A stretch of DNA of 64,000 bases from Taeniopygia guttata (Eukaryota; Chordata; Aves; Passeriformes; Estrildidae), in contig NC_133032.1 in assembly GCF_048771995.1 (NCBI RefSeq), forward strand, positions 29,599,501 through 29,663,500, read 5' to 3'. The notes beneath the pieces are model-generated. The model did no database searches and had not been told where the DNA came from. It saw only the letters and a list, made by a program, of their open reading frames with translations. Both the position numbers and the translations under genes were made by a program. Shown piece by piece: positions 1-14,000 of this stretch; positions within the stretch are counted from its first letter, which is position 1, and the number at the start of each line of letters is the position of its first letter.

Positions 1-802
1 CACCTCTCTTTATATATTCATCTAACCAGTTATTTTTTTAAGCATTGCTTATCCATGTAAATGAAACCTTTTGAATATAGTTTTTACCAGATTTGCAAAT
101 CACTGCCTTCAGAAAGTACTTTCTTCAGAATTTTATCATGGGTTATGGAATTACCAAGTTATTCTTTTTTTTTTTTTTTTTTTTGCAATTTTGTCTTGCC
201 TTTCATTACTCAGCAAAGGCAAAAAAATCACAAAGTTCACAATTGACAGAAATAATTTTTTTTTAAATTTTAATTTTTAGCCAGCAGACACAATCACTTT
301 TTTGGTATTGAGGTTGTATGCCTTGATGCAGTTAATTGAATTTAAATCTTTGGGTCTGAATTTCCACTCCCACAAAAGAGTGGGCATAAAATTATATACC
401 AGTGATGTTAGTTAATGCTTGTTCCTGTTGGGGAATGATGACTTTTTTGTGTTCTGGCAAGCAGAAATTAAAAAGCTGCTTTAAAGCCTCCTTAGGTTTT
501 ACCTTCTGAGCCCACATGTGTTAGAGAGAGGAAGGAAGCCTTAGGATCTCCAGGCTGTGGTAGATTTTACCATATTTATGATTTGCTTAACCATAATAGC
601 AAAGACACTGACGTGGTCTCCTTGTTCAGTGTCTGCTTCAGACATATTCTCCCCAGAATTTTGGGAAATTCACTTTTTGTCCCTCCCCATGTGTATCCTT
701 TTTCAGCTCCAGCTGTGTTGAGGAGGCTGGGCTGTGCTGGGGAGGAAGGAGCAGGTTTTGGGTGGGTGCAATGACCAGGAGCTCTCTCCCTGCTGTGTGC
801 AG
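1..802 (+). other. CPS1 intron (partial)
   Basis: This is intron sequence before CPS1 exon a. It holds a T20 run at 165-184 and no recognisable element. Confidence 0.8.
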
Positions 803-910
803 GTCATTTCCCACGCCATTTCCGAGCACGTGGAGGATGCAGGCGTGCACTCAGGGGATGCCACCCTCGTGTTCCCCACACAGACCATCAGCCAGGGAGC
901 CTTGGAGAAG
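803..910 (+). CDS. CPS1: CPS1 exon a (second ATP-grasp domain)
   Basis: The exon has 36 codons in phase 0, between a cag acceptor and a gtaagt donor. It encodes [20 protein letters not shown] and continues to GALEK. The His-Ser-Gly-Asp-Ala stretch is the typical CPSase large-subunit motif of the ATP-grasp fold. Confidence 0.95.
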
Positions 911-3900
911 GTAAGTGTTGCTCTAGCACTGAAAAGAGAAAAGGAAATGAGAGTTTGACTCTGCTTTCCCTCTAACCACCAGTGGAGAAATCAAATCACC
1001 AATGAGTTTTCCAAGGCCAGTGTGGTGTGCAAGTGAAGGATGATTGGCTTGATTATCTGAACTGCATCCCAGGAATTTAAGCAGTAGAAGTGCACACTTT
1101 TAGACCCACAGGATTTTTTTGTTTCCTTGGTTTAGAACCAGCTTCTGTAGCAGTAGATTATTATCTAATTCATACATAAGCCATCGTTCTCTTTCCACTT
1201 CCTTTTCTCCCACAATACTTAAATGATTATGTCAGATGTATGACTTTTGAGCTGTCTGCTTTTCCAAAAATAATATCAGGATGAATGAACCTCACCTAAT
1301 CTTGACCTTTTCCCCTTTCAAGAATAAACCTTGTGATACAGAGGTAGCTGTTAAGATGCATTTTTAAATGAAATGTGCCATGCCCCTTTATGTCATCCTG
1401 ATAGGGGTTTGCTTGGAAGCCAGCAAAAGCTGTAATGCACTGATCTGTGCTCCAGGTCTGTTTCCAAGAATGTCCAGAGTCTTGTTTCTGAAAATAGCCA
1501 TCTCCTGGAGCAAAGCTATTCAAACCCTTGTATTGACCCACCTGGGAAATAAGGCTTTCCTCCCAGTTTGCTCCAGAGTGTACCTGCTCAGACACCTCCC
1601 ACTGATCTGTGATGGGACAGGCATGTTGGTGAAAGACTGTCAGGACACTTATAAAACTGATTAGTTATTCTCAAATAACAAATCATCATTCATTATGTCA
1701 CCAAGAAAGGTATAAAGACTCCAGTGTGCAGTGTAGGAATAGTACAGGGCAAGGCTTTGATTCTTTGTTTTTCTTCTCCTCCCCTCTGCTTTCTCACACA
1801 CACAAAATCCTGATTTTTATTTCTGCCCTCAAATGGCACTTCAGGCTCCTGGTTACTAGGGAAATTAAACATGTTTGCTTCTAAAATAGTGCTATTGCCA
1901 AAATGTGGGTATAGAGAAAAAAACAAGGCAGAGAGAGGATTTTTAAAGAAATCCACAAGTCTAGTGATTCACTGTCATGATGCTCTCTATTCTGTGGAAC
2001 TTAATTATTTATTCTATATGCATACATTAACACTTTCTAAATTTGTTTTTTTAACAGGTAAAAGCTGCTACTAAAAAGATTGCAAAGGCTTTTGCCATCT
2101 CTGGTCCATTCAACATCCAGTTCTTGGTGCAGGGCAGCAATGTGCTGGTAAGAGCTGCTGTGAGTGTGGCAGGGCCCATGCTGTGCTGGGGTGTGTGGGT
2201 CCTGCATCTCTGCTGGGGACATGGTGGCAGTGGCAGCCAGGGCACATAACCTGCCTTGGCAGAGGCTGTGGGCTTGCTGGTGCCACCCGTGGTCACACTG
2301 AGGGTGAAGAGCCTGCTTGCTTGTCTGTCAGCTTTGTTTCACTGTGGGCTGTGTCCCTTCCCAAAATTATGAGTGTGGAATAGGATGGGCAGCACTGGGA
2401 CCTGCACTTCATCCCATGTACTGGGTATCATAGCCTTTAGATCTCCAATGTCTTCTCTCATCTTTAACTATGCTGATGTTGAATCAAGCCTTCAAAGGGA
2501 TTGAAAAGAAAGCAAGACAATGTAAGTGTTTTAAACCTTTACTATAAGCTATTAGGATGGTTATCTGAATAGTCCTAGTAGTTATTAGGAACAGAAGTAC
2601 AGCAGATGTGTGAGCCTTTCTGGGTAAGAGCTGGCTTTCTGTTGCTAATGGAAGGAGGTCAGAGGAGTGTGAGCAGAGTATGACTGAGGATACAGTGAAT
2701 AGGAAGAAAACCTGTCAGGAAACAGAAGAGATGCATTATTGGTAAAAAAATCCTGTTTGGGCTATGAGTTGAGTTAAATGTGCTTACTGTTCTTCACCTC
2801 TTCTCTGTTTCACACGTGGTTATTCAGAAACCCCCCAGAGGGAAAGACCAGAGTTTTTCCTTCCTTGCTTTCCCACAGCAATGCCTGTCTTTCTCTGTAC
2901 AGCCCCTTCTTTCTACCCCCTTTCACTCCATTCTCACTTGCAGCAATTCCTCTTCTCCTCTTGGACTCCGAGGTGGCTTCTCAGCATGTTGCAGAACTTT
3001 GGTGTCTTCTTGCCTGGCTGAATGGCTGCCACAAGTGGGTGAGGGAAGTCAGTAAGGACAGTCCTGTCATTCAGGAGGTGCCACCCCCATGGGAAGAGAA
3101 CAGGTTGGACTTCTAGAGGTTGTTCCTACTGCCTGTGTGTATGTTTCCTCTTGCACATTAACTTAGAATATAGTAGAACACGTTTTCTGAGTGAAGTCTG
3201 GCTCCCCTGTAATATTCAGACAAAAAAGAGGGATTTCAGCTGCTTGTGTATCTGACCCTTCCCCACCCCTCTTCCCTGTTTTAATAATGATCCCAATTTC
3301 TGTGTTTCTTATTTGACAGTCTGAAGAATGTGTCTGCCAAGAGGACTCAGGGCTGATTTAAAAAAATATGAATCAATGTATTTTTTCCCTGCACAGTGCC
3401 TGACCCTGATATTTCTCTTTTTTCAATCCCACCAGGTGATAGAGTGCAACTTGAGGGCCTCTCGGTCCTTCCCCTTTGTATCCAAGACTCTGGGTGTGGA
3501 TTTCATTGATGTGGCCACTAAAGTGATGATTGGGAAGCAGGTTAATGAGTCATCCCTGCCCACAATGGAACATCCCATTTTGCCATCCAAATATGTTGGG
3601 ATTAAGGTATGGTTTCCAAAAGAGCCACAGAAACCCCACCACAGAGCCAGCACATAAAAATTAATATACAGTTAGTATTTTAATGCCCAGAGAAAACAAT
3701 TTACTCATTGGCTAAAGGTCAAACTGACCTTTTGTAGTTTCTGTCAAGATAATCTGTTTGGAAACTTCAAGAAAAATCAGAGGATAATTATCCAGTGAAA
3801 CCAAGTCTTTATTTTTAGTATCTAGCCTACTCTGAATCCTGTTTATGAACTGCATAATAAATTTACACTTGCACAGTTAACACTGAAGTTCAGGCTATTT

Positions 3901-6900
3901 CATAATACTATGTAATACATGTCTGGACATGCACAACTTTTTGTTGTGAGTGCCCCCCACATTTTATCTGCAGGACCTGGAACATGGGCTGTTAAATCCA
4001 CATAATCCCTTTTTTATACACTGCTGGTTAAAATAGGGATGAAAGCCTTGCATCCTTTGATTTCAGTAAGGCCAAGATTTTACTTTCCATAATTACTAAG
4101 CTTGTAGAGGAGCCAGCATAATAAAATATATGGTAGATATTTTTGAATGCTTAATGGAAGAAAAAAAAAGGTAATCATAAAAAATTCTAGAACAGTGGTG
4201 CAGAAAATCCAAAGGATAATGAGAATTGTTTATACAGAAACTTTCAAGCTTTAATAGCTTCCATAGCAAGTGAAAACTGAGGAAGCAGAAAACACCTAAC
4301 ATCTTTCTACTAATAAAATGTTCAGAACTATTAAAATGCAAGCCAAAATTATGTCCCAAGCCAGCCAGTAGAGATATATCTTTACATTTTATTTTGATGC
4401 CACAGATAGGCATTATCCAAAATGCAAACTTGAGGTTGTTTATGGAGGTTTTTTTTTTGTTGTTGTTTTTTGGTTTTTTTTTTTTGGTGAGCCTAATTTA
4501 TTTTTGTCCATTTCTACTATTTAGACCTGGGGCTTCTGCACTGTTGTTAGCTGAACTGCAAAGAGTTTTGTGTCTCCTGGGAATGCTGGCTACAGAGCAG
4601 AAAACCCAGTTTTATTCTTGAAAACTTCCCTACAAAGCTTTTTATACTGCTTGCATTCTGTTTGGATTTGTCAAATATAAAAACTTGCTAACACCTTTGG
4701 AAATGCTCAACTTTGAAAAACATCCCAGTTTAGCCTGTTTGTTGTTATTCATGCATCATATTTTCTATCCTCTTGCACTTTATTGCTAGGATCTTTTTTC
4801 TTCTGCATTTCGTAAGAGAAGATACAAAACTATTTTTTTCTTTGTCAGCATAGCTGCTCCTTTGTGGATTTGAGTACCCCTGTTTAAGCTTTAGTGACAA
4901 ATATTGTCTTGCCATGTTTCCTTCCAGACTGGTGCAAGTATCAGGGCCTGACCAAGATTAAATCCTAGGTAGAGAATGACTAAGTTTTAAATAGGGTTTA
5001 GTTGCAGTACCAGAGTCTGCTCCTGATGATGCATTTTCATGTCATGGTAGATAAAAATTAGGGAAGTGGTGGAAGTCTTTGCTGTTTTTTACCTTACTAC
5101 AATAATCCATGTATTAAATGTATTAAAATAATTCATCTTGACTGCCATATCTCTGCTTGAGTTGGCCACTGTAAAATTTTTCTCTTTACTTAAAGTGGAA
5201 ATAGAACTGATCTAAAAGTCACAAAGGCACATGACATTTTTTGAGAAACCTTTTGAATCTCTCCTGTCTTATTTTAACTGGTCATTGTTTGGTGTCATGG
5301 AACAGCAGCTGTATTATCTTCAGTGGTACCCTTGGAGACCTCCAGGGACAGAATTATGGCTTCAAATTTTAAAATAGATTTGTTTCTAAGCAGAAATCTT
5401 GCTGCCTTTATGCAAATGCCATTAGTAGTTGACGATGTGGATAAACCTCCCAGAAAATTACTTGGTAGTAAGAAATTTGTTCAATGTTTGTTGCATGTGG
5501 TCGTTAGTTCTTTAACAGAGACTTTCTTTTCCTCCCTTCCCTCCATGTTTCTTATTTTAAGATCAAATGACACAAGAGAACTGTGAATTAAGTCCTCAGA
5601 TGATAATAATAATAACAATTATAATAATAAACAGTGATCAGGGGCTTTAACATTAGCATATAAAGATAAAAAAATTACAAATGTGTATTTCTGGATGGGG
5701 AGAGGGGGAAAATATGAAATAATTTGCAAAGTTTCATCTTGTTTGTACCAAATATTCTATTCTTGTGGAATAGTTTTATTTCTGCAAATGAAACATTTAA
5801 TAGAGAACAGCATTCTCTGAAAAAACAACTGGATTCAATAGTATCTCTCCTTGTTCTATGACTTAAGTGTTTCACAGCCTTTTTATTTAAAAATGTGCCC
5901 TTAAAATCATACTGATAGTTGGCTACTACTGATTGAAAATCTACCACTGGAATGTGAGCAGGATGCAAGAGACAGATGATTGATTTATTGGTGGAATACA
6001 TGGAATATTTGTTCCAGTCCATCATTGAGATGCTGAGGGAACTACTTTGCCAAATAGTTCATTGCTTATCAGCCTTGACCATTGCTCTTTTTTGGATAAA
6101 TTCATGTCTCTTTCTGTCACTTCTAAGCCTAGCTGGAATTTTTTTAATGATTCAATTTTTATTCATTCTCTCTCCTTCCTCTTTCTTTCACCAGGCCCCA
6201 ATGTTTTCCTGGTCCAGGCTGAGAGATGCTGACCCTGTTCTGCGGTGTGAAATGGCCTCTACTGGGGAGGTATCTTTTAGATTTGCTTTTATTCTTTTAT
6301 TTTTTAAACCAAGTTGACTTTAAACATCATGAATCTTTGAAAGTGATCTTATTACTGCCTGAATCATGATGGCATCTGTTGCTTCTTCAGAAAATTGAAA
6401 GCATCTTTCTTAGCTGTAAAACCCACAATGTCCTGGAAAACCCAGTTTTTTCAGCCACTGGATGTCCCCGTTCACCTGCATGTCAGCTTCCTGATAGGAC
6501 CTGGTGGGTGCGATAGCCTGAAATGAGTTTATTTGAGAGTTGTTGGCTTCTGGGTGGCTGTTTTATGACTCATGTGCTTCTGAAAAACGGGTGGTGACAG
6601 CTCCCAGGCCCCACGGACACTTGCTGCAGCAGTGACGTGGAGACCCCTGGGCATGAGTGGTTGGACTTGGGATGTGCCAGTTGCTTAAAGGCAGCAAAAA
6701 TGTGTGGTGTTCTCTTGCTGCTGATAACCATCAAGGCATGTCCTGAGGTGCAAAATGAAAGAAAGAGACAATAAAATGTGGTGGCTGCAGGGTCTGTGGG
6801 CAGTCCCCACTCTCTGTGTGGCCAGGCTGTGAGGTGCTGCTGGAATGGCTGCTGCTGTGGTTATGGCATGCTGGGAGGGCACAGGGCTGGGCACCTTCCT

Positions 6901-7992
6901 GCCCAGGCTCAGCAGCCTCACAGACACAGGTTTCCAGCCCTATCACCTGACCCATGTGGCACAAAAGGTTTCTTCATGAGTTATTGCTGAGCTATCAAGG
7001 GCGTCCACAGATACACCCAAGTGGTATTTAAATATTATGTGCTCTGTTACTTCTTGAATGAGTTGCAGTAGCAAAAATCTTCTTCTGGGCCAGAATACCC
7101 TCTTGGAAAGTGATTAAACACTGGGGCAATTTGATCAGACTTAAGTCTGCTGTACCATCACTAGGCAGGTGGCAGATCCTGGGCTGCTCTGTTGGATGTG
7201 AGCTTGGGTGTGTCCAAAGGAGCTGCTTTCATTAGGAAACACCATTTTAGCATGGAAAAGTACCCAGAGAGAAAGTAAGAAGAGCCTTACTCTCCTACAT
7301 CTTTCCAGACAGAATGACTTTATTTTGCTCTTCATAATATGCTGGAAAATCAGTATTACAGAAGATTTCCTTTCAGTACAGTTAATGGGCAGAAATAAGT
7401 CAAGTGACTTCTGTGACTCCCTGATTTTCAGAACAAAATAGAACACAGAGACAATCTCTTCACCAAAAAAGAATAAAAATGTAACTAGGGACAAGAATTA
7501 TTTTTCTGGGCTTTATACAGAGTTAGAGATTACCATAGTCATAAAGGAGGGATTATTAACTTTTATGAGTTGGAAAGATCCATATTCACAAATGCCATAA
7601 AGTGTGACAGTTATGAAAGTCTTTCTTATAGTGAAGTAAGGATAATAACTCGCTTTGGGTAAAAAGCTCAGTTATTCCTCACAGACATTTTTCACACACA
7701 TGACTTGATCTGGGCATGAATTTGTCACATATGTCTGGCAAAGATTTATTTTACTGGAAGCCATGGTTCACACAATAGGAGAAGACAGTGCTGGGGGTCC
7801 CTTTGAGTATTGTGGCTGTGGACCATGCCATAATGATAAACCTCTCCTGGCAGGCTGGAGAGCCTACAAGGGAGGGTCTGTCTGTCACCCTAAAAAGTCC
7901 AGGAATATGGAATATGTAGAAACACATAGAATATATCATGTTGTCATGACTTTTTTTATCCCTTCCCTTATGGGATTTTTGTTTGTTTAGTT

Positions 7993-8043
<51 letters not shown>

Positions 8044-11000
8044 CAGTAGATGTGGCAAATCATTATTTATTTTTAATGAAATATTGGTTTCTGCTCACCA
8101 TGGTGAGGCCATGAATGTGAGGGCTCACTCTGAGTTGGGAAGGGACCATAAGAGGAAAATGGGAGAGCAATTCTCAAGCAGCTCATTTATCCCATTCTCT
8201 ATATCTTGGTAGATTTGTTATTTCACAGAGAAAAATCAGTGACAGTTTCTGTTCTGATCGTTTTTCAACACATGTGGAGCTGACCAGAAAAAGTGAACAT
8301 TGGTTGGTTAGTTTTTATTTTTTTAAACTTTCACAAAAGCTCATGCATTCCGCTTTTTGTCACCAAATTCCAAATTTTGGTTGGGAATGCGGTTGAGCTC
8401 TATCAGAAGATTGTTATCATATGATAATCTGTAAGCACCTGAGCTCCACATCCAGTTCTGCATGCTGGAGAGCTTCTAAATGATTCTTGCTGTTTTCTTC
8501 CTCAGCTGTTTCTTTAGAATTACAATTTATTTAAAGTAAGTTATTATGAATTGGCCTGATTGCTATGTTCTTAAGTAAATACTAACATTTTACTTGAATT
8601 TTGGTCATCTGTGGCTTTTTAATGGAAAAGCATCTTTATATCTTGTGGTTTTCCTTCACCAGAAATCGCAGGAGTACACGAGAGCACAAACACTGCCTTA
8701 CCCTGCTTTGCAGGCGCACAGAAGAACGTGCCTCTGTGCACAGCTCTCGCTGTGTCTAAGCCTTCTATAATGTTAAATAATTTGCAGTGCAATCCCAAAC
8801 ATTGGAGCAGTCTGTGTACAGCATCCCAGTAACTTAGCAGAATCAATTGTTACTCCTTGGTGTGCTGTTTGAAACAAGTGTTGCTTATTCCTCCATTATT
8901 GCTTCATTAAAATTATGAGATTTGTCTGCAATGATTTTTTGATTTGTTCTGTTCCCTGTGCCTGCAGGCTCCATGCACAGCAGTCTGTCTTCTCAACACA
9001 GAAACAAAAGATCCTCTTTGAAAATGTCATTCCTGTTCCTTTTAAAGCAATGTTTTTTGTTTTCCCCTCATGCATTCTTTGTGCCTTTCTGCAGGTTGCA
9101 TGCTTTGGGGAGGATGTGTATTCTGCCTTCCAGAAGGCTCTGCTTGCCACAGGGTTTACATTTCCTAAGGAAGGAATTTTGATTGGAATCCAGGTGAGTC
9201 CTAAAAGTCAGAGCTTAGAAAGGACCAACACAGAGGAACTCAGTTGCTTTAGCCTTGTTTTCATTCATGTGGCTTTATGGCTTAAATGTGCTTTTCTGCA
9301 TTTCATCCTGAAGTGCAGTGTGACAGTGAGGAACAAACACTATGGGGAGATCTTTACTGGATTCAACAAGGCTGGTCTGGTGGGTTTTCCCTCTGTCTCC
9401 TGATAGTTTCTACTGACAACTACAGAAGTTTTTTCTGTCACAGAGAGCAGCTTTCCGTGCTGATAGCAAGAGGTGAAACCCTAAAATACAAGCTTTAGTC
9501 TAGCATGGAGTCAGGGCACCTGCAGAATCTGCATCTGAGAGGCAATCCCTCTGAGGAGGTAGAAGAACCAGAAGTTTGCTGTGGGACGCCCTTGGGGATG
9601 GCTGCAAGCAGAGACTTGGGATCAGAGAGCTCTAAGAGATGCTTCTGGGGGAGCAAAGGCTGTAGATGGTCAGTTCAGAGAAACATCTCAACCAGAACCC
9701 AGCTGTACTCTGTGCTCCCCCACGGTGGGAGCCCTGGCTATGTGACTTTCCAATCATATGAGCTCCCTTCCTCTGTGCATGGCTTCTTGCCCTTTTCAAA
9801 CCCATTCTCCTCCAAACCTCCCAAACAGGGAGACAGTCTCCATGCTGCAAAGTTGGATCTGCTAGGCTTTCCCCATGAAGGCACAAGTTTCCTTCCAGCA
9901 GAGCTGTAGCATCACTGACAGTGCAGAAAAGCTGACGTTGTTGGGCTGGTTATTGGGGTAAACTGTTGGCCTGTGAGGCCTTCTCAGGTGTGGCACTGTC
10001 ACCTGCCTCTCCTCACTGGAGTCACAATGGGAATGTACTCAAGTGCAGTGGGGCAAGGGGTTAAAGGACATCAGTCTGCCACCAAATCTGTGGCAATAGA
10101 AGAAATTCTCCAACGACATCTTTTAATGAGAATCAGGCAGTACTTTATTCTGGCCATGTTTTTATTCTGGCTAGGATGTGCTATAGAAATCATTCCATCC
10201 ACACTTGCCCAGGTTGTGCAGTGGAAATCATTCCATTTACACAGAGTTCTTTACCATACTTTTCACGTAAAAACCCCCAAGAAATTCTTGTTCATTGGTT
10301 TTACATTACACAATCTTTAGAATCCAGTCTTCTATTTGTTATTGATTCCTTCCCCTTCAATGCTAATCTAGTTCTCATTCTTTGGTTCTCTTATCAATCT
10401 CTTCCCAGACCAGGTGTCTCCATGTACACCGGGGGTAATGTCTATTAATGTCCATTAATCTTCTCTGTATCTTCTGGCTACTTCCAGTCTGTAGGCGTTA
10501 AACTCTCAGAACCTAGGAATCTTCTTTTTGTTGATTGAAGCCCATCAGAACTCACACAGTGAAACTCAAACCCCTGGTGAAGTCTTTTGAAGAGAAACCC
10601 CAATTCCCTATCCCTTTGTCAAAGGCAGACAAACCCTTGACTAAGTTCCTTTAAAAATTTAGGAGTTGTATCATTTCTAACAAGCCTTCACCCTGCCCCG
10701 ACTTTTCTGCCATCATTCCTTTGCCTGTTTGATGAGTGTGCACAGCCAGTCTTGTTGCCTACCCTACAGCTCCTGTGAGCCAGAAGTAACTCAGAAAAGA
10801 GCCAATTCTACATTTTAGCAGTGATGGTTCTGGTTTCCACGCTTTGCCAGAGCTACCTCCTCAATGGGATTGCCTCTTGCATGCAGATTCTGCAGGTCCA
10901 CTGGGTTTTGGGGTTTAGTTGCTCAGTGTGACAGAAAGTTTAAAGGATTCATTATGGGAATGCTCTCCAGTGCATTGGGCTCTGCAAAGAGCCATTATGT

Positions 11001-14000
11001 GAGGAAGTTCCTGATGGGTTTTCCCTAGGAACAGCCCTGCCCTTTTTACAGGCCTGGATCAGCAAGGAGGTTGTGTGTTTCAGGATGAACAGGGAGCTAG
11101 GCAGAAAAGGAAAAAAAAGTTTTGGTTCTTTATCAAAGAATAGTTACTGACTGCATGAGGTGCTGAAATCAGAGACACTTGTAAACTTTGGGATGTATGC
11201 ATGTTCCTCAAAAATTCATGCACTTCCAATACAACTAGAACATTCTTGGGCCCCAGAAAACCCTCTGATTGCTTCCTGCCATTTTCACATTGTGCTTGCA
11301 ATAAGCTGATGCTCTACATGATTGCATAAGGCTGATAAAACAAAAAACATAGAATAGATGAATTCTCCTGTCAGACAACTGGGGTGTGAAAAATGTCTTT
11401 AGCTGTTTGTGCCAGCAGAGGATGTGAGGGAAGCGTGTGAAAAGTGGCCAGAGAGGAACATGACTTCTGCTAACAAGGATTACTGCTGAGTCCTTAAATG
11501 TCAACATATATACACACATCTGGGGATGGAGGCAGTTGCTCAAAGTTACCTCTAATTAGCAGAAAAATTGCTTGCTACCTAGGTAAAGTTTAGAAGTTCA
11601 GTATGAAACTCTGGGCAGTTGGTACTGTGTGTCTATTGTATATACTGCATATTTTAAAACAGCATTTTAAAAAGGAGAAAAGCAAAGTCAGGAGGAGAAA
11701 AAAGGAGGAAGACCAGTGTTTAAAATTTAAGTGTATTTTCCAGATACCAGCTAAAGTGGAATGGGCAGAAAAGAAAGTCATTTTAGCTGTAGAAAGCATT
11801 TATGCAAGTTCTGTGTCAGTAGCTGTTTAACTGAGTCAAATATTCTTTCTACAAAGGTGTTAAGAATGAAAAAAAGGGAAAAGGAAAAGATAAAACAAAG
11901 CCCAAAGCTCAACTCCACAAACCTTTTAAAAGTAATAAGATTCTGTCTTTTTAATGAGTGGTTTACAGTTTATTTTCTTGCAAAAGAAACTTAAAAACAA
12001 CAGATCAATCGCTTTAAGATCTCTCTGCATCTCAGCATATTTCTTCTATAATTAAACTCCAAATCAAGAGGCATAAAGCTGATTCTGAGAACCAGGTACT
12101 GCCCCCTCCCCAGTCTGGAGATTGTCACCTATGTACTTTTCAATGGTCTGCTTTGAAACAGAGAGGAAATAAAGCCCTGTGGGAAGGGAAGGTTGAAATG
12201 TTGACCTTCACCTGGCATGTAGAGTCTAAGTGGTCTTTGAGTATTTGGCTGGAAAAAAGGGGAGCCCCTCACTGCAGAAATAAGAGGCACAAGGAATGAG
12301 GAATCAGGCCAGCTGTGAACACCAGCACACTCCTTGTTTCAATCACAAGCATGAACCCACCTGCCTCGTACAGGCAAAACTGCTGGGGCATCCTCACAGG
12401 GAAACAGAGCCTCAGAAGGACAGATAGCACATAGCCTCTCTCAACCATCACTAAGTGTTTCCAAATCACAGGGTGATTTCTGCAACCTGTTCTGGTGCAC
12501 AGAGCACACACACAAGCTCCCCAGGCTGTCCCTGAGGAAGATGCTGTGATTCACCTGCAGTAGATGGTGAGCTCAAAGCACACCCCAATTTTGAAGGCTT
12601 CATTGCCTCATGACTAGCACCTTGCTCTGATTTTTAGACTGGATTTTTATCTATTGCAGAGAGAGAAATAAGAAGCAAAATGGTCTTGAATTCTGCTTCT
12701 CTCCAAAGCAGCTAGGCTCATATTTCAATGATTTGGTATGCTGCACATTTATACCTTTGCTATTAATCATGTTGAGGTTAGAGGACACTACCTTCTTGAA
12801 GGTAAAAGTCAAATGGATATAGTTAACAGGAGTAGAGAGGGAGATCTTGGTTTCCTTGCAAATGTTTCTGCAGGGTACTGCAAATCAAGAGTCAAATGGT
12901 GCTGCTGTGATCTGCAGTCCAAACTGAGCCCAGGACGCCCAGGCAATGACCCCACCTTGCTGGGAGCTGCCAGACTGGTGTGCAGTTCCAGAGGGAATCC
13001 TCCTGCTGCCATGCTGAGCTGTGGGTGGCCAAGTTACCACCCCAAGGTCAGGCAGGGGAGTGCTCCTTGACATCCAGGGGACAGCACAAGGCAGGTTGGG
13101 CAGCTGCTGGGGACTGTGAGCCTGCTGTCCTTCAGCTGAGAGCACTCAGTGACACTGCACAGGGTCATTGCTCAGGTCCCCAGGATCTGGGAGGGCTGAT
13201 GCTCTCGCAGGTAGATGGAGTGTGACTTCCATGTTAGACAAATGAAACTGCCAGTTTATGTCAGCTGATAACCTACCTCTTCCCACAGTCTGGAGAAATC
13301 TGTGATGCTTAAACTCTGAGTTTGCCATTAAATAATTTATATTTTATGCAAAAGGAGTTGAAAAGTTAGGGTTTTTTCTTTTCTGATTGGCCTATTCAGT
13401 GATGTCTCTGGGATAGAGTGCATCTGTCTTAAATTTGTGCTAGTGACCAAAAGATGCAGAAAGCATTATTAGAGTATTGTATTTTTAAATCCTGGCACTT
13501 CAAGTCTGTTGTTTCAAGGTAACCTTCTGGCTTGGTTCCTTACATATCAGAATTTTTGCATCCTCCATTGTGGATTTGGATAGAGAATTCAAGATTATCA
13601 CAGGAGATGGGTTGGCTTAATTTTGAGCTGGATCTCAGTGAGAGCTGATGTTGCTGTATTGAGTGAACTAAGGATGTAGTACTTTACAAATAGCAATGCT
13701 TGCTGGAAAGCATGAGGGGTTATAAGAAATGGAACTTTTCAGATAAAGGAAAAAAAATGCAATGCTCCTACAATAAATACCTTTGACTAAGTAAATCTGC
13801 TTGTACTTTTCACCTTTAGTAACTAATGGTTTCTCACACAGGTTATTTCAGCCAGCTTGTAAATCTGAGGCTGCTCCAATGCAAGCTGACAGCTGTAATT
13901 TCTTTTCACAGAGAGGCTGTTTTATGTGTCACAAGTGTTCAGTACATGTTTGATAGAAGTTTATAATGCTGTTATGAAAGCCAACACCCCTGACCAGAAG

